Made by a program: the position numbers and the translations under genes. This document shows positions 9,228 through 18,719 of a stretch of 48,487 nt of DNA, piece after piece. The notes beneath the pieces are model-generated. The model had not been told where the DNA came from and made no database searches. It worked only from the letters and a program-made list of their open reading frames with translations. The stretch's first letter is position 1, and each line of letters starts with the position of its first letter. The DNA comes from Neptuniibacter marinus (lineage in GTDB: Bacteria; Pseudomonadota; Gammaproteobacteria; Pseudomonadales; Balneatricaceae). Location: contig NZ_LUTR01000025.1 of NCBI RefSeq assembly GCF_001597725.1, positions 1 to 48,487 on the forward strand, given 5' to 3'.

Positions 9228-9740
9228 CTAAGCGGTAAGAGGATCAAATGATTTAGCGGGGCCTGCTAGATAAAGTACTTCATCTTCATGATCTTTATCT
9301 AAGTGCACACCGCTTTTGAATAAGGTCTTACTGTCAACGTCCATTAGATGGTCGTTAAAGAAGCGTTCAAATAGCTGTTTAGAAGCAGAGTTACTTGGTG
9401 AGATTGTGGTCTCAAGGTAACGAATGCCAGGATTGCGACTAAATAATTGGGCGAGCATTTTTTGTGCAATGCCTTTGCCTCTGAACTCTTTATCTAATGC
9501 GACCTGCCAGATGAATAAGGTTTCTGGGCGATTTTGGGGAATGTATCCAGAAATAAATCCGACAATCTTATTGCTAGATGTTTCAGCAATAATAGAAGTA
9601 TTTGAAAAGTCCCTGCACTGGATCAAATTACAATAAAGGGAATTTTGATCTAGAGGAGGGCAGCGCTTTATAAGTTGATGTACATCCTGTCCATCAGCTA
9701 TTTGGGGTTTTCTGTATGTGATTTTATCCATAGTATTCAT
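9228..9740 (-). CDS. ectA: Diaminobutyrate acetyltransferase
   Basis: A 170-residue GNAT acetyltransferase. The N-terminus ITYRKPQIADGQDVHQLIKR matches EctA, and the acetyl-CoA loop is FRGKGIAQKMLAQLF (~87-101). It acetylates L-2,4-diaminobutyrate at the gamma-amino group. It is the first gene of ectABC-ask. The ATG at 9740 has AAGG nine bases upstream; a second in-frame ATG at 9731 is a weaker choice. The predicted promoter and a 23-base palindrome lie immediately upstream, giving a leader of only about 20 bases. Confidence 0.95.
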   Translation of the reverse strand: MNTMDKITYRKPQIADGQDVHQLIKRCPPLDQNSLYCNLIQCRDFSNTSIIAETSSNKIVGFISGYIPQNRPETLFIWQVALDKEFRGKGIAQKMLAQLFSRNPGIRYLETTISPSNSASKQLFERFFNDHLMDVDSKTLFKSGVHLDKDHEDEVLYLAGPAKSFDPLTA

Positions 9741-9756
9741 ATCGATTAGCCTTGCT

Positions 9757-9779
9757 AATGTTTAGTAATACTAAACATT
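9757..9779. promoter_or_regulatory. 23-base palindrome, probable EctR operator
   Basis: Half-sites AATGTTTAGT (9757-9766) and ACTAAACATT (9770-9779) form a perfect 10-bp inverted repeat around AAT. It covers the predicted ectA -10 box. As I recall, EctR1 of Methylotuvimicrobium binds a pseudopalindrome with TATTTAGT-like half-sites over the ectA -10 region, which this strongly resembles. Repression by steric exclusion is the natural reading. Confidence 0.75.
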
Positions 9780-9796
9780 TTAAAGCGTTTTTTCAA
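9768..9796 (-). promoter_or_regulatory. Predicted sigma-70 promoter of ectABC
   Basis: On the minus strand TTGAAA (9791-9796) and TAGTAT (9768-9773) are spaced by exactly 17 bases. The -10 box lies inside the 23-base palindrome. Transcription would start near 9761, about 20 bases before the ectA ATG. Another candidate further upstream, TTGCAA-18-TATATA near 9885-9920, would give a long leader and is less attractive. Confidence 0.6.
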
Positions 9797-9947
9797 GAAT
9801 TATTCACTAATATCCCAGAATATTACTGATTTTATGTGTTTTTTGGCGAGTTTCTATGATTTATATATTTAGTTTTACGAAGTAAATTGTCTCGTATATA
9901 CTTTTGACTGTACTATTTTTGCAAAATTTGATGAGTGCTTTTGATAG

Positions 9948-10427
9948 ATGGAAAAGAGTCAAGAGGCGTTAGTTTTGTTGCGCCAAATTATTAGAGTAAC
10001 CGATATGCAGGAAAAAGAGATTAGCCGTAGTACGGGGTTGACTCTTCCGCAATTGATGGTAATGCAAACCCTGCGTCAGATGTCGCCTATCACTACAGGT
10101 GAATTAGCCAAGGAGATCTCCCTTACCCAAGCAACGGTTACAAGTATCTTGGATCGTTTAGAGAAAAGGTGCCTTGTCTCCCGTGAGAGGGGGGTGGAGG
10201 ATAAACGCAAAGTTTGGATTAATCTAACCGAGCAAGGGTTGGATTTAATGAAGGGTGCGCCAACCACTCAACAAGATATTTTTTCCCGCCGTTTTGATGA
10301 TATGCAACAGTGGGAACAATCAATGGTTGTGGCTGCTTTAGAGCGAGTTGCTTTTATGCTTGATGCGCAACATCTTGATGCTGCACCTGTGCTTGGTATA
10401 GGTCAGCTTGATAGAGGAATGAACTAA
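9948..10427 (+). CDS. ectR: MarR-family regulator of ectoine genes
   Basis: A 159-residue MarR/CosR-type protein. The winged helix-turn-helix is seen at ~45-100 (ITTGELAKEISLTQATVTSILDRLEKRCLVSRERGVEDKRKVWI), including the DxR wing motif as DKR. Dimerisation helices flank it. It is divergent from ectA with ~207 bases between, and the palindrome there is the likely target. EctR/CosR proteins of this subgroup repress ectoine synthesis at low salt. No autoregulatory site distinct from the palindrome was seen. The C-terminal ~15 residues are not conserved-looking. The assignment rests on position plus family. Confidence 0.88.
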   Translation: MEKSQEALVLLRQIIRVTDMQEKEISRSTGLTLPQLMVMQTLRQMSPITTGELAKEISLTQATVTSILDRLEKRCLVSRERGVEDKRKVWINLTEQGLDLMKGAPTTQQDIFSRRFDDMQQWEQSMVVAALERVAFMLDAQHLDAAPVLGIGQLDRGMN

Positions 10428-10604
10428 CTAAGTCTGCACTCTGTTACTTAGGGTTGAGTCTATTAGACTCAATCCATCTTGCTTTACAATCTTTTTTACT
10501 TCTTCTGCGATCCCGATTCCTGTCGCTTTTTTTAGCACCGCTTTGTTCTTTAGCTATAGCTTTTATACTGCTAAAACAGATCGTTTGTGCGACGCAAAAA
10601 AATA

Positions 10605-10637
10605 AGCCCCGAAGATTAGGTTGTGACCTTCGGGGCT
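10605..10637. terminator. Bidirectional terminator between ectR and nhaA
   Basis: AGCCCCGAAG (10605-10614) and CTTCGGGGCT (10628-10637) form a 10-bp GC-rich stem. An A-run precedes it, which serves as a T-tract for nhaA on the minus strand. The 3' side for ectR lacks a strong T-run. It lies between two convergent genes. Confidence 0.75.
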
Positions 10638-10662
10638 AACTTATCAGGTAGCTAAACTGTTG

Positions 10663-12060
10663 TTAGGCGGCTGAAGTTGGAGTGTGCTCTTCTGTCGGGG
10701 CTGTTTTCTTCGTTGTCAGGTACAACCAAATAAACCCCGTTACACCCGCAGAAAGAGAGGCGAATAAAATGCCTGTTTTGGCCATTAATAAATCTTCCGG
10801 GTAGTCGGCAAAACCTAATTCTGCAATAAATATCGACATTGTGAAGCCGATCCCCCCCATAAATGCGACACCAATAATGTGATGCATATTGAGGCCTTTA
10901 GGAAGGTTGCAGACGCCGAGCTTGACTGCAACCCATGTGAAACCGGCTATACCGATTAATTTACCTGCAACTAAGCCAGCACCAATACCCATTGCAACGG
11001 GATGGACAATGATTCCGCCAATATTTGACCAATCAATCGGAACTCCAGCATTAGCTAACGCGAAGATAGGGATCACTATATAAGCGGTTAATAGGTGCAG
11101 TTTGTTTTCTAGAATTTGAGCAGGTGCTTGCACTAAGTTGACACCATCTCCTAACGCGCGAACTCTTGAGCGAAGCGCATCGTTGACAATGATGTTCTCA
11201 TCTTGCTTGTAAGCATCTTTAATTTTTTGCACGCCACCATTTATAAGCGATAAAAAGCGCTTGGGGTCGTATTTGGGTTTCATTGGGATGATAAACGCGA
11301 GAATAACACCGGCAAGTGTTGCATGAATTCCGCTCTTTAGCATGGCAATCCAAAGGAGTACACCTATCAATAGGTAGGGCGATAGCCTGCGTACTCCCGC
11401 TAAGTTTAAAGCGATAAGTGTGAATATAAAGAATCCTACGAGTGCTAGCGCCATCATATTCAAGGTGTCGGTATAGAAAAGAGCGATGACGATAACGGCA
11501 CCTAAGTCATCTACGATTGCCAAGGCAACCAAGAACATAAGTAGACTTTGGGGAACGCGGTTTCCAAGTAAGGCTAATGCTCCTAATGCGAAAGCAATAT
11601 CAGTTGCCATTGGAATGCCCCAACCATCACTAACGTGCCCTGTTGGATTAATAATAACGTAGATTAATGCAGGTACTAACATGCCTCCTACTGCCGCAAT
11701 AATAGGGAGTAGAGCCTGTTTTACATTGGCTAATTCGCCAACCAGTAGTTCCCGTTTTAATTCTAAGCCTACAATAAGAAAAAAGATGGCCATCAAGCCA
11801 TCATTAATCCAATGATGCAATGACTTAGAAAGTTGGAAATTTTCTAGGCCAATGATTAAATGGGTTGTGAATAAATGGTGGTACATATCTCCAAACTGGC
11901 TATTGGCAATAATCAAAGCAATTACCGCACAGAGCATCAATAAGACACCACTGGTTGTTTGTCGATGGATGAACTCTTCTAATGGGGATAAAACCTTATC
12001 AAAAGCACGTTCCCAAGGTGCAATATATTCCTTTCCCAAAAGTCGACGTTTCTGCTTCAT
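10663..12060 (-). CDS. nhaA: Na+/H+ antiporter NhaA
   Basis: A 465-residue polytopic membrane protein with 12 or so hydrophobic segments. Family signatures include GLMAIFFLIVGLELKREL and GIPMATDIAFALGALALLG, and the paired ion-binding aspartates in ALAIVDDLGAVIVIALF, equivalent to D163/D164 of E. coli. It expels Na+ or Li+ in exchange for two protons and protects against salt and alkaline stress. The start is set at the internal ATG at 12060, since GGAG lies six bases upstream; the ATG at 12084 would add eight residues with poorer spacing. A charged loop at ~285-330 is longer than in E. coli NhaA (388 residues), accounting for part of the extra length. Confidence 0.95.
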   Translation of the reverse strand: MKQKRRLLGKEYIAPWERAFDKVLSPLEEFIHRQTTSGVLLMLCAVIALIIANSQFGDMYHHLFTTHLIIGLENFQLSKSLHHWINDGLMAIFFLIVGLELKRELLVGELANVKQALLPIIAAVGGMLVPALIYVIINPTGHVSDGWGIPMATDIAFALGALALLGNRVPQSLLMFLVALAIVDDLGAVIVIALFYTDTLNMMALALVGFFIFTLIALNLAGVRRLSPYLLIGVLLWIAMLKSGIHATLAGVILAFIIPMKPKYDPKRFLSLINGGVQKIKDAYKQDENIIVNDALRSRVRALGDGVNLVQAPAQILENKLHLLTAYIVIPIFALANAGVPIDWSNIGGIIVHPVAMGIGAGLVAGKLIGIAGFTWVAVKLGVCNLPKGLNMHHIIGVAFMGGIGFTMSIFIAELGFADYPEDLLMAKTGILFASLSAGVTGFIWLYLTTKKTAPTEEHTPTSAA

Positions 12061-12658
12061 CTTACTCTCCCGCTTAATAACCATTTTGATATTAAGCCCT
12101 TCAACGTTATTGTTCGTTGATAGGGTTAATATTCAAGTCGTATAACACTCATAATACTGTAATTTCTATTTATAACTACAGATCTACATAGCGAACTCTT
12201 GTTTAAGATACTGTGTTCTTGGATAAATAAATACAAATGAAAAAGCTAAACTAAGCTGTACAGATTAAAGTCTGAAGTGCTTAATAAATTATGCAGATCA
12301 GTTTAGACTACTTTTGATAATTCTTCTTCAAAAATAGAGAGTTACTTATTGCTCTCTTAAGGGTAAATCTATACTCCACAGCTTGTGATGAAAATACTTG
12401 ATGGCAAATATTTTTTATCTGCATTTGTCATTAATTTCGATTTGTTTTTTGCATATTACCAATCGGATTGCTTTTTTATACGGCGGTGGCCGATTTAAAG
12501 GTGAAAAGATAGTTTAACCAAAGGTAAATCAGAGGTTAGGTAACTGTTTGGGGAATTGGATTTTAAAATAACTATGTGTATTTAAAGTTTTTTGTGGTGT
12601 GAGCAGGTTGAAAGGCGCTTGCGGACAAACCCCTTTCTATGTCTTTTAGGTTGGAGTT
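12061..12658. other. AT-rich intergenic stretch upstream of nhaA
   Basis: No gene is convincing; the longest candidates are under 40 codons with no good ribosome site. It should contain the nhaA promoter, but I could not single one out. A weak AGAGAG/CTCTCT hairpin lies at 12336-12357. Confidence 0.4.
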
Positions 12659-13012
12659 TTATGCATCGTAATTTTGTGGATAAAGTGCTTTCCGTGCTTT
12701 CCGTGCTTTCCGTGCTTTCCGTGCTTCATCATCTAATACTGATTTAAACTCTGAATTCGTGTGGATTTCTCTTGCCTGTGTCACGGAGGGTCGACTATTA
12801 ATGGCATAAAACCAGCGATTAAGGTTGGGGTATTGCTTTAAGGCATCGTCACCGAGTATAGGGATAAATTTATCGATCCAGCCCCGCGCAGCCATATCAA
12901 CAATGGTGTAGCTATTGTCCACGATAAACTCAGCATTTTTTAGTTGCTTATCAAGCACCTGTAGTGGCGTTAATTTCGCTGCATTTTTTTGAGCGGTTGT
13001 TTTTTTGGTAGC
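12659..13012 (-). pseudogene. Decayed glutathione S-transferase fragment (C-terminal domain)
   Basis: The frame from about 12958 down to 12659 encodes LDKQLKNAEFIVDNSYTIVD, then MAARGWIDKF and YPNLNRWFYAINSRPSV. This is the helical C-terminal domain of a bacterial GST. The frame continues upstream without an ATG to a stop at 13013-13015. The N-terminal thioredoxin-like domain that binds glutathione is absent. The last ~20 residues are a (R)KA repeat encoded by a 9-base minisatellite. With about 100 residues and no catalytic domain, it is most likely a remnant; a GTG start at 12958 could in principle still give a short protein. Confidence 0.75.
12685..12726. repeat. 9-base tandem repeat, 4.7 copies
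   Basis: Four perfect copies of GTGCTTTCC (12685-12720) are followed by a partial copy to 12726. In the minus frame of the GST remnant it reads as KAR/RKA repeats. The copy number is likely variable by slippage. Confidence 0.9.
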
Positions 13013-13015
13013 CTA

Positions 13016-13314
13016 ACCTCTTTTAAATGGTTGTTCAAAATCAATTTAATTTAAGATCAAGTAATACAGCCCATATAGAGAAATATGTTGTGCGTGAAGT
13101 GATCTTCTGTATTGGCGAATAGACTACATACTCGATTTATGCATAAGATTTAAAACGTATTTATAGGTGCTTTAGTAGGATCTAGTCATATTTGGTAGTT
13201 AAAGAAGGGTATGTATTAAGTGAGCTGGATAGCACGTTTTTTAGAGATGCAGATTTTTTAGAGATGCAGAAAAGGTGAGTGAGCTAGAAATGAGTTGTAA
13301 GGGAATTTAAGAAG
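13016..13314. other. Gene-free stretch next to tRNA-Phe
   Basis: No gene is seen. It contains the perfect 17-base tandem duplication listed separately. The 3' side of tRNA-Phe faces this region, a common place for integrated elements, but no integrase or copy of the tRNA 3' end was found. Confidence 0.4.
13237..13270. repeat. Perfect 17-base tandem duplication
   Basis: TTTTTTAGAGATGCAGA occurs twice head to tail (13237-13253 and 13254-13270) with no mismatch. It suggests a recent duplication in non-coding DNA downstream of tRNA-Phe. Confidence 0.9.
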
Positions 13315-13390
13315 TGGTGCCCAGAGACGGAATCGAACCGCCGACACGAGGATTTTCAATCCTCTGCTCTACCGACTGAGCTATCTGGGC
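13315..13390 (-). tRNA. tRNA-Phe (anticodon GAA)
   Basis: The reverse strand begins GCCCAGATAGCTCAGTCGGT, has the anticodon loop TTGAAAA flanked by GAGGA/TCCTC, the T-arm GGTTCGATTCC, and ends in an encoded CCA. It is 76 nt, the same length and pattern as E. coli tRNA-Phe. The acceptor stem GCCCAGA/TCTGGGC pairs fully. Confidence 0.97.
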
Positions 13391-13453
13391 TACTCAAGTG
13401 GCGCGTATTAAACCGTCTTCACGTAAAACTGTCAACCACTTGTTAGAAAAAAA

Positions 13454-13726
13454 CTATTTCGAAGGAGGCACATAGCCTTCGGCCTTCTCGTAGTCACCGC
13501 CCGTCATGAATTTTTCCATCTCGGATTGTAGATATTCACGGGTTGACGGGTCCATTAAGCTCAAATGTTTTTCGTTAATAATCATGGTTTGGTGGTCGGT
13601 CCACTCTTTCCATGCTTTTTTGGATACGTTGTCATAAATATCTTGGCCTTTCGAACCAGGATAAGGAGGACGGTCTAGCCCCTCAAGTTCCTCTTTGTAT
13701 TTTCGACATAAAACAGTACGGCTCAT
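13454..13726 (-). CDS. yggX: Fe(2+)-trafficking / oxidative damage protection protein
   Basis: A 90-residue protein beginning [20 protein letters not shown], which carries the conserved Cys7 of YggX. It continues with the family pattern [19 protein letters not shown] and [16 protein letters not shown]. YggX protects Fe-S enzymes from oxidants and helps iron supply. Its start overlaps the mutY stop by four bases (ATGA), so it is translationally coupled to MutY, an Fe-S enzyme. This is the gene order commonly seen in gammaproteobacteria. Confidence 0.96.
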   Translation of the reverse strand: MSRTVLCRKYKEELEGLDRPPYPGSKGQDIYDNVSKKAWKEWTDHQTMIINEKHLSLMDPSTREYLQSEMEKFMTGGDYEKAEGYVPPSK

Positions 13727-14802
13727 TTGTGACTCCGAAAGCGTTCAATTCTGGGTGAGTTGGCGAGTGATTCCAGTAGTTTTTTAACTGGTGCAGCTAA
13801 GCCAACATTGTCTGGTTGCTGTATGTTATACCAGAGCATAGGTTTTCCTTCCATGACACAGTCTGTAGGGGTATTTATTTGTGCTTGTACCGGTGTGATA
13901 TCTAAATGGAAGTGACTAAAAGTATGGCGGATTGGAGCTAAGGTTTGAATCGACGCCTGGTCTAGCTCTAAGCCTGTTTCATTGAAAGTATCTCTAAGAT
14001 CAGCCACTTGTGGAAAACTCCATAAGCCGCCCCATAAACCACTAGGTGGGCGCTGATAAAGTAGTACTTCATCTTCTTTATGTTGTTGCAGGATCAACAT
14101 ATAAGTTTGTTTAATTGGCAGGGTCTTTTTCGGCTTAGGTGTAGGCAATTGATCGGTTTTACCTAGCTCCCATGCTTTGCACCCTTGTTGTAGTGGGCAG
14201 AGTAAGCAGCTAGGTTTGCTTCGAGTACAAAGGGTGGCACCTAAGTCCATCATCGCTTGGGTGTAGTCTGCTACTCGTTCTTGAGGCGTATTTTGTTCTG
14301 CATATTGCCACAAGGTTTTCTGGTTTGCGGTTGTACCTGGCCAGCCTTCTATTGCATAGAAACGCGCGAGTACTCTTTTAACATTGCCATCAAGAATGGG
14401 GGCCCACTTGCCCGTACTGATCGATAATATAGCACCAGCAGTAGAGCGGCCTATTCCAGGTAGTGCTTCTAGTTCAAGAACGGTTTCGGGGAACTGTCCG
14501 TTGAGTTCATTGGCGACTATTTGGGCCGTTTTATGAAGATTGCGGGCACGGGCGTAATAGCCTAAGCCTGTCCATAAGTGGAGTACTTCATCTTGCTCAG
14601 CTTTAGCTAAAGAGCCTACAGTAGGAAAGCGTTTAATAAAGCGCTGGTAGTATGGAATAACTGTAGTGACTTGGGTCTGTTGAAGCATTATCTCCGAGAT
14701 CCAAGTGTGGTAAGCGTCTTTGTTTTGCTGCCATGGAAGGTCATGGCGGCCGTGCTGGTCAAACCAGTCCAGCACGGCGCTTGAGAAGTTCTCAGAGAGC
14801 AT
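13723..14802 (-). CDS. mutY: A/G-specific adenine DNA glycosylase
   Basis: A 359-residue protein. It has the catalytic region [19 protein letters not shown] (~30-48), the helix-hairpin-helix [16 protein letters not shown] (~111-126), and the 4Fe-4S motif C-x6-C-x2-C-x5-C ([17 protein letters not shown], ~192-208). A NUDIX-like 8-oxoG recognition domain follows from ~230 to the end. It removes adenine mispaired with 8-oxoguanine and so prevents G:C to T:A mutation. It starts five bases after asmA and overlaps yggX, forming an asmA-mutY-yggX operon. Confidence 0.97.
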   Translation of the reverse strand: MLSENFSSAVLDWFDQHGRHDLPWQQNKDAYHTWISEIMLQQTQVTTVIPYYQRFIKRFPTVGSLAKAEQDEVLHLWTGLGYYARARNLHKTAQIVANELNGQFPETVLELEALPGIGRSTAGAILSISTGKWAPILDGNVKRVLARFYAIEGWPGTTANQKTLWQYAEQNTPQERVADYTQAMMDLGATLCTRSKPSCLLCPLQQGCKAWELGKTDQLPTPKPKKTLPIKQTYMLILQQHKEDEVLLYQRPPSGLWGGLWSFPQVADLRDTFNETGLELDQASIQTLAPIRHTFSHFHLDITPVQAQINTPTDCVMEGKPMLWYNIQQPDNVGLAAPVKKLLESLANSPRIERFRSHK

Positions 14803-14807
14803 TATAT

Positions 14808-16979
14808 TTAGAAGAGCCCTTTAAGTTTGCTATCAAGCTTATCTTTAAGTTTCTCTTTGGCTTCTTCCTTTTTGGCATCAACTTTTTCTTTCACTTCTGC
14901 TTTTTGAGCCTCAACTTTTTCCTTTACCTGATTTTTTAGCGCATCGCTAATAAAGCTGAAATCAGGTTTACACAGTTTTATCGGATCGCTATCAAAGCTA
15001 CCTTTACAATCGACTGGAATCTCTACGCCTTCAAGTTTGTCAGGGAAGGAGCAGGTTTCCTTAAATAGATTCTTTTCGACCATAAAGCCTAAACGGTAAT
15101 CAAGAAGCTGTTTAGGTAGGTTTACTGTGCCTTTGCCGCTTAAGCTCATCGCATCCAGAGCGGCTTTTAAGTCTTGGTTATTAATGACACCATTTTTAAT
15201 ATTGGCGGATGCACCCATATTGGCAAACGGAGTGGATTTATCCACTTCCTGAGTGTTTACGCCGAGAGAGCTTATATTGTTAAGGCCCTGACAAACCGTT
15301 TGGGCCATATCGATACCGTGCAGTTCGCCATCTTTCATGTTGACGTCTGCTGTACCTGTAACGCTGTTAACAAAATCAAATACAGAGTTACCGCGTAAGG
15401 TTAAATTGGATTTAGAATTTAATGAACCGGTAAGCTGATCTACATCCGCTAGTGCTTTGAGCATCTCACCGATCTGGATACCTGAGATAGATTTCTGTGA
15501 AGTAATGACCGGAGTGTTGTTGCGCACATCAAGAGTCACATTATTTCTAACGCTACCTTTGTACAGATCCGCATCAATTTTGCTCGCTTTTATTAACCCA
15601 TTATGAGCACTTACTTTTACTAAAATATTACTTACATCGAGGTTTGCGACATGCAATGATTTTAAGCCAACGCTAAGGTCGAGAGCTAATGAGCGGAGAG
15701 TATCGATGGGTAATATTTCATCTTTTGAATAGCCGGTATTAGCCGTTGTTGAAGCACTTTTTTCCGCTGTAGAGGCGTCTGATGCTTTTTTATCTGTTGC
15801 TGGTGGCATGTAGCGATCAGCATCTAGTTTGTCTCCTTGAATATTCAGGCTGATGTTGCTGTTCGCTAAGTTAAAAGCTGCTGAACCACTGAACTTAGTG
15901 TCATCCAAGGTCAGGTTCAATGTTTTAGCTGTTACAGTGTTGGCGGGACCTGCCAGCTCTGTATTGAAGCTAATTGCTGAGAGAGCATCAGAATCTGTAG
16001 TTTCAATCTCGGCTTGTCCTATAGCGGTCAATAATTTATTGAGATCAAAGGATGCTACAGATAGTTTACCTGTGATAATCGGTGCCGCGAAGCTACTTAC
16101 CGCTAAATTACCTGTAGCCTTTAGATTTGCTAAGGAAAGGGTTAGGTCAGCTAGGGTTAGCTGTTGTGTTGCTAAATTAGCTTCTATGTTTGCTGTGCTT
16201 GTGATCTCTAAGCTTTTGCCCGCTAAAGGTTTGCCCGATAAAGTAAACTTACTATCTAGGCCTTTAATTTTGTAAAGCTGGTTATCAAGATCTAAGAAAA
16301 ACTCAGCAGATAGATTAGCCGCAGCTTTTACCTGTTCTTCACCTTTGACTAGTTGCGTTGCATTGAAACGTAACTCTGCAGGGAAAAAGGCATTAGTAAC
16401 GACTTGGCCAGAACTCATATTAAAATCACTTAGCAGTGCTTGAGTCTCTGTGCTTTTATCTAAATAGTTAATATTACCGTTGCTTATTTGGATACTCTCT
16501 ATATTAAGAGCAATCGCTGGAGATGATGACTTTTCCGTGCTGGCTTCAGTTTTTGTACTTGTCTCATCTTCACTAGAGACTGTACTGCTAACCTCTGCGA
16601 GCCAGTTTGTTGAACCATCTTTCTCTTTAACAAGGTTTAGCTGAAGTCCATCGACAACGATGCTCTTCATCTCAACCTTACCTGAGATCAGTGCGGGAAT
16701 ACGAACCGCTAACTGTGCCTTGTTTAAGCTAGCCAGATCGTTTTTACCTGGAAACTTAACATCAATTTTATTAACTTCTAGCCCAAGCCAAGGAAAAACT
16801 GACCAGCCTATATCGCCATTGATCTTAAGCTCAATGCCGCCTTCTTTTAACGCTGCTTTTTCAATTTCAGGCTTATATTCATTTGGGTCGAAAAACGCGC
16901 CGAGAATAGCACCACCGGCGACAATCAATACAACCACCAGTACGCCTAATCCGGCAACAAGTTTCAGCAAACCTTTCAT
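14808..16979 (-). CDS. asmA: AsmA family envelope protein
   Basis: A 723-residue protein with one N-terminal membrane anchor ([20 protein letters not shown], ~7-26) followed by the AsmA start pattern [19 protein letters not shown] and [15 protein letters not shown]. The long middle region is beta-rich and Ser/Thr/Lys-rich, and the AsmA C-terminal block lies at ~500-660. The last ~45 residues are an almost pure Lys/Glu/Ala helix. AsmA-like proteins are bridge-type proteins linked to lipid movement to, or quality of, the outer membrane. It leads the operon with mutY and yggX. Two Cys in [20 protein letters not shown] are conserved in many homologues. Confidence 0.9.
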   Translation of the reverse strand: MKGLLKLVAGLGVLVVVLIVAGGAILGAFFDPNEYKPEIEKAALKEGGIELKINGDIGWSVFPWLGLEVNKIDVKFPGKNDLASLNKAQLAVRIPALISGKVEMKSIVVDGLQLNLVKEKDGSTNWLAEVSSTVSSEDETSTKTEASTEKSSSPAIALNIESIQISNGNINYLDKSTETQALLSDFNMSSGQVVTNAFFPAELRFNATQLVKGEEQVKAAANLSAEFFLDLDNQLYKIKGLDSKFTLSGKPLAGKSLEITSTANIEANLATQQLTLADLTLSLANLKATGNLAVSSFAAPIITGKLSVASFDLNKLLTAIGQAEIETTDSDALSAISFNTELAGPANTVTAKTLNLTLDDTKFSGSAAFNLANSNISLNIQGDKLDADRYMPPATDKKASDASTAEKSASTTANTGYSKDEILPIDTLRSLALDLSVGLKSLHVANLDVSNILVKVSAHNGLIKASKIDADLYKGSVRNNVTLDVRNNTPVITSQKSISGIQIGEMLKALADVDQLTGSLNSKSNLTLRGNSVFDFVNSVTGTADVNMKDGELHGIDMAQTVCQGLNNISSLGVNTQEVDKSTPFANMGASANIKNGVINNQDLKAALDAMSLSGKGTVNLPKQLLDYRLGFMVEKNLFKETCSFPDKLEGVEIPVDCKGSFDSDPIKLCKPDFSFISDALKNQVKEKVEAQKAEVKEKVDAKKEEAKEKLKDKLDSKLKGLF

Positions 16980-17070
16980 TATTCTCTCCTTGGCTAGGGG
17001 TTTGATCTGTGAGGATAAACAGTATTAGTGAAGTTTCAATCTTTTACGCTTAAGAGGGGATGAATAAATT

Positions 17071-17976
17071 TTAATAGCAGACTTGGTTTTTGCCATTTTC
17101 CTTAGCTTTATAGAGAGCTTTGTCGGCTTGTTTTAGCATTAGCTCTTGATCTGGGAAGTTTAAATCCAACTCGCCGATACCCATACTTGCTGTAATGGTT
17201 AAGCTATCACTGCTGGTGATTTGGACGTTTAATTGTTCAAGTAGCAATCTATAGCGCTCGGCGATATTAATAGCTCCAGCTGTTGTAGTTTCTGGAAGTA
17301 TGATTAAAAACTCTTCACCGCCATAACGGCAGATGATATCGCTGGTTCGTGAATTGTGTTCAAGCGTTTGAGCAGCCATTTTTAAAACCACATCACCTGA
17401 ACCGTGACCATAAGTGTCATTAATACTCTTGAAGTTGTCTAGGTCTAATATGATAAGGGATAGTGGTCGCTTTTTTCGTATCGCATCTGTGCAAAGGTTT
17501 ATTAACTGTTTGGTCCCTTCTCTGCGATTATAGATACCGGTTAGATCGTCATAGGAAGCTAAGCGTTGGAACTTGTTTTCTAGGTTCTTCTGTTCAGTAA
17601 TATCAATAATTGCACCAATTAAGCCGGCAACAGCTCCCGTCTCATCACAAAAGGTTGCCTTGTGCAGTTTGACATAGCTGCTATCTTTATCGGAACGATG
17701 AATAGGTGTTTCATTAATCTGAACACCCGGTTCATTGATCAACTGTTTATCTAAGATGGTAAAAACATCTGCAACCTCTGGGGCAAACAGTTGATAAGCG
17801 GTTTTGCCAATAATAACTTCCCTTTCGACCCCAGCATATTCGGTATAGGCTTTATTGCAACCAAGGTATCTGCCATGAATATCTTTGTAATAGATAGGAA
17901 AAGGTAAAGCGTCTATCACTAAGAGTAGCGCTTTATTATTGTCCCGCAAAAGTTGATGTAGCTTTGTATCATCCAT
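17071..17976 (-). CDS. PAS-GGDEF diguanylate cyclase
   Basis: A 301-residue soluble protein. A PAS domain occupies ~12-130 (LPFPIYYKDIHGRYLGCNKA; the PAC end reads GLIGAIIDITEQKNLENKF), followed by a GGDEF domain (~135-301) with DDLTGIYNRREG, DLDNFKSINDTYGHGSGD and an intact GGEEF. The RxxD feedback site (RTSD) is present before it. It should make c-di-GMP in response to a ligand or redox cue bound by the PAS domain; the cue is not readable. It is divergent from hisB with a 146-base gap, and no functional link to histidine synthesis is implied. Confidence 0.93.
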   Translation of the reverse strand: MDDTKLHQLLRDNNKALLLVIDALPFPIYYKDIHGRYLGCNKAYTEYAGVEREVIIGKTAYQLFAPEVADVFTILDKQLINEPGVQINETPIHRSDKDSSYVKLHKATFCDETGAVAGLIGAIIDITEQKNLENKFQRLASYDDLTGIYNRREGTKQLINLCTDAIRKKRPLSLIILDLDNFKSINDTYGHGSGDVVLKMAAQTLEHNSRTSDIICRYGGEEFLIILPETTTAGAINIAERYRLLLEQLNVQITSSDSLTITASMGIGELDLNFPDQELMLKQADKALYKAKENGKNQVCY

Positions 17977-18122
17977 CTGAATTATGTGCCTAGCTTATTT
18001 GCTCTCCTTTCAAGATAGTTCATCTATGCAACTTTTGCTTGAAACGAATGCTGATGTAACGGTGCATGGTGATGACTATGGTTGTATAATTGCTGCTCTG
18101 ATAATACTAGCGGGAGATAACC

Positions 18123-18716
18123 ATGGCGGAACGCACAGCCAAGGTAAGCCGAAACACTTTAGAGACGCAGATCACTGTGTCCGTAAATATTGATGGTACT
18201 GGCCAATTTAAGGCAGACACCGGTGTGCCTTTTTTAGAGCATATGATGGAGCAGATCTCCCGTCATGGCCTCATTGATCTGGACATCCAGGCAAAAGGTG
18301 ATAACCACATTGATGATCACCACACAGTAGAAGATATAGGGATTACTTTAGGTCAAGCGTTTAAAGAAGCGGTAGGTGATCGTAAAGGCATTATGCGTTA
18401 TGGCCATGCTTATTGCCCGCTGGATGAGGCCTTGTCGCGTGTCGTTATCGACTTTTCCGGCCGTCCAGGTTTAGAGATGAAGGTTGATTTTACCCGTGGA
18501 AATATAGGGCGTTTTGATACTCAGCTGTTCTGGGAGTTCTTCCAAGGCTTTGTAAATCATGCGGGTGTTACGCTGCATGTGGATAACTTGAAAGGTTTTA
18601 ATGCTCATCATCAAGCAGAAACGATTTTCAAAGCTTTCGGTCGTGCGCTACGTTATGCATTAGAGATAGATGCGCGTGCGGCTAATGTCATGCCTTCTAC
18701 AAAAGGGTGCTTATAA
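18123..18716 (+). CDS. hisB: Imidazoleglycerol-phosphate dehydratase
   Basis: A 197-residue monofunctional IGPD without the N-terminal phosphatase found in enteric HisB. Metal-binding motifs are visible: [16 protein letters not shown] (~34-49), [11 protein letters not shown] (~65-75) and [18 protein letters not shown] (~163-180). It dehydrates imidazole glycerol phosphate to imidazole acetol phosphate, the seventh histidine step. GGAGA lies just before the ATG. It leads hisB-hisH-hisF, with 3 bases to hisH. Confidence 0.97.
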   Translation: MAERTAKVSRNTLETQITVSVNIDGTGQFKADTGVPFLEHMMEQISRHGLIDLDIQAKGDNHIDDHHTVEDIGITLGQAFKEAVGDRKGIMRYGHAYCPLDEALSRVVIDFSGRPGLEMKVDFTRGNIGRFDTQLFWEFFQGFVNHAGVTLHVDNLKGFNAHHQAETIFKAFGRALRYALEIDARAANVMPSTKGCL

Positions 18717-18719
18717 ACT

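Noticed and set aside
10454-10639. 61-codon frame after ectR
   Set aside because: It runs through the bidirectional terminator, begins with a TTG lacking a ribosome site, and its Leu-rich protein looks like chance translation of T-rich DNA.
12379-12500. Possible ~36-codon gene upstream of nhaA
   Set aside because: ATG with Phe-rich product, no good ribosome site, and AT-rich composition that yields such frames by chance.
12598-12625. Shared GAGCAGGTTG between here and the reverse strand near 46683
   Set aside because: A single 10-base match is expected by chance in 48 kb, and flanking sequence does not align.
18082-18092. TATAAT upstream of hisB as promoter
   Set aside because: A perfect -10 box is present near 18085, but no -35 box lies at 16-18 bases, so it was not listed as a promoter.
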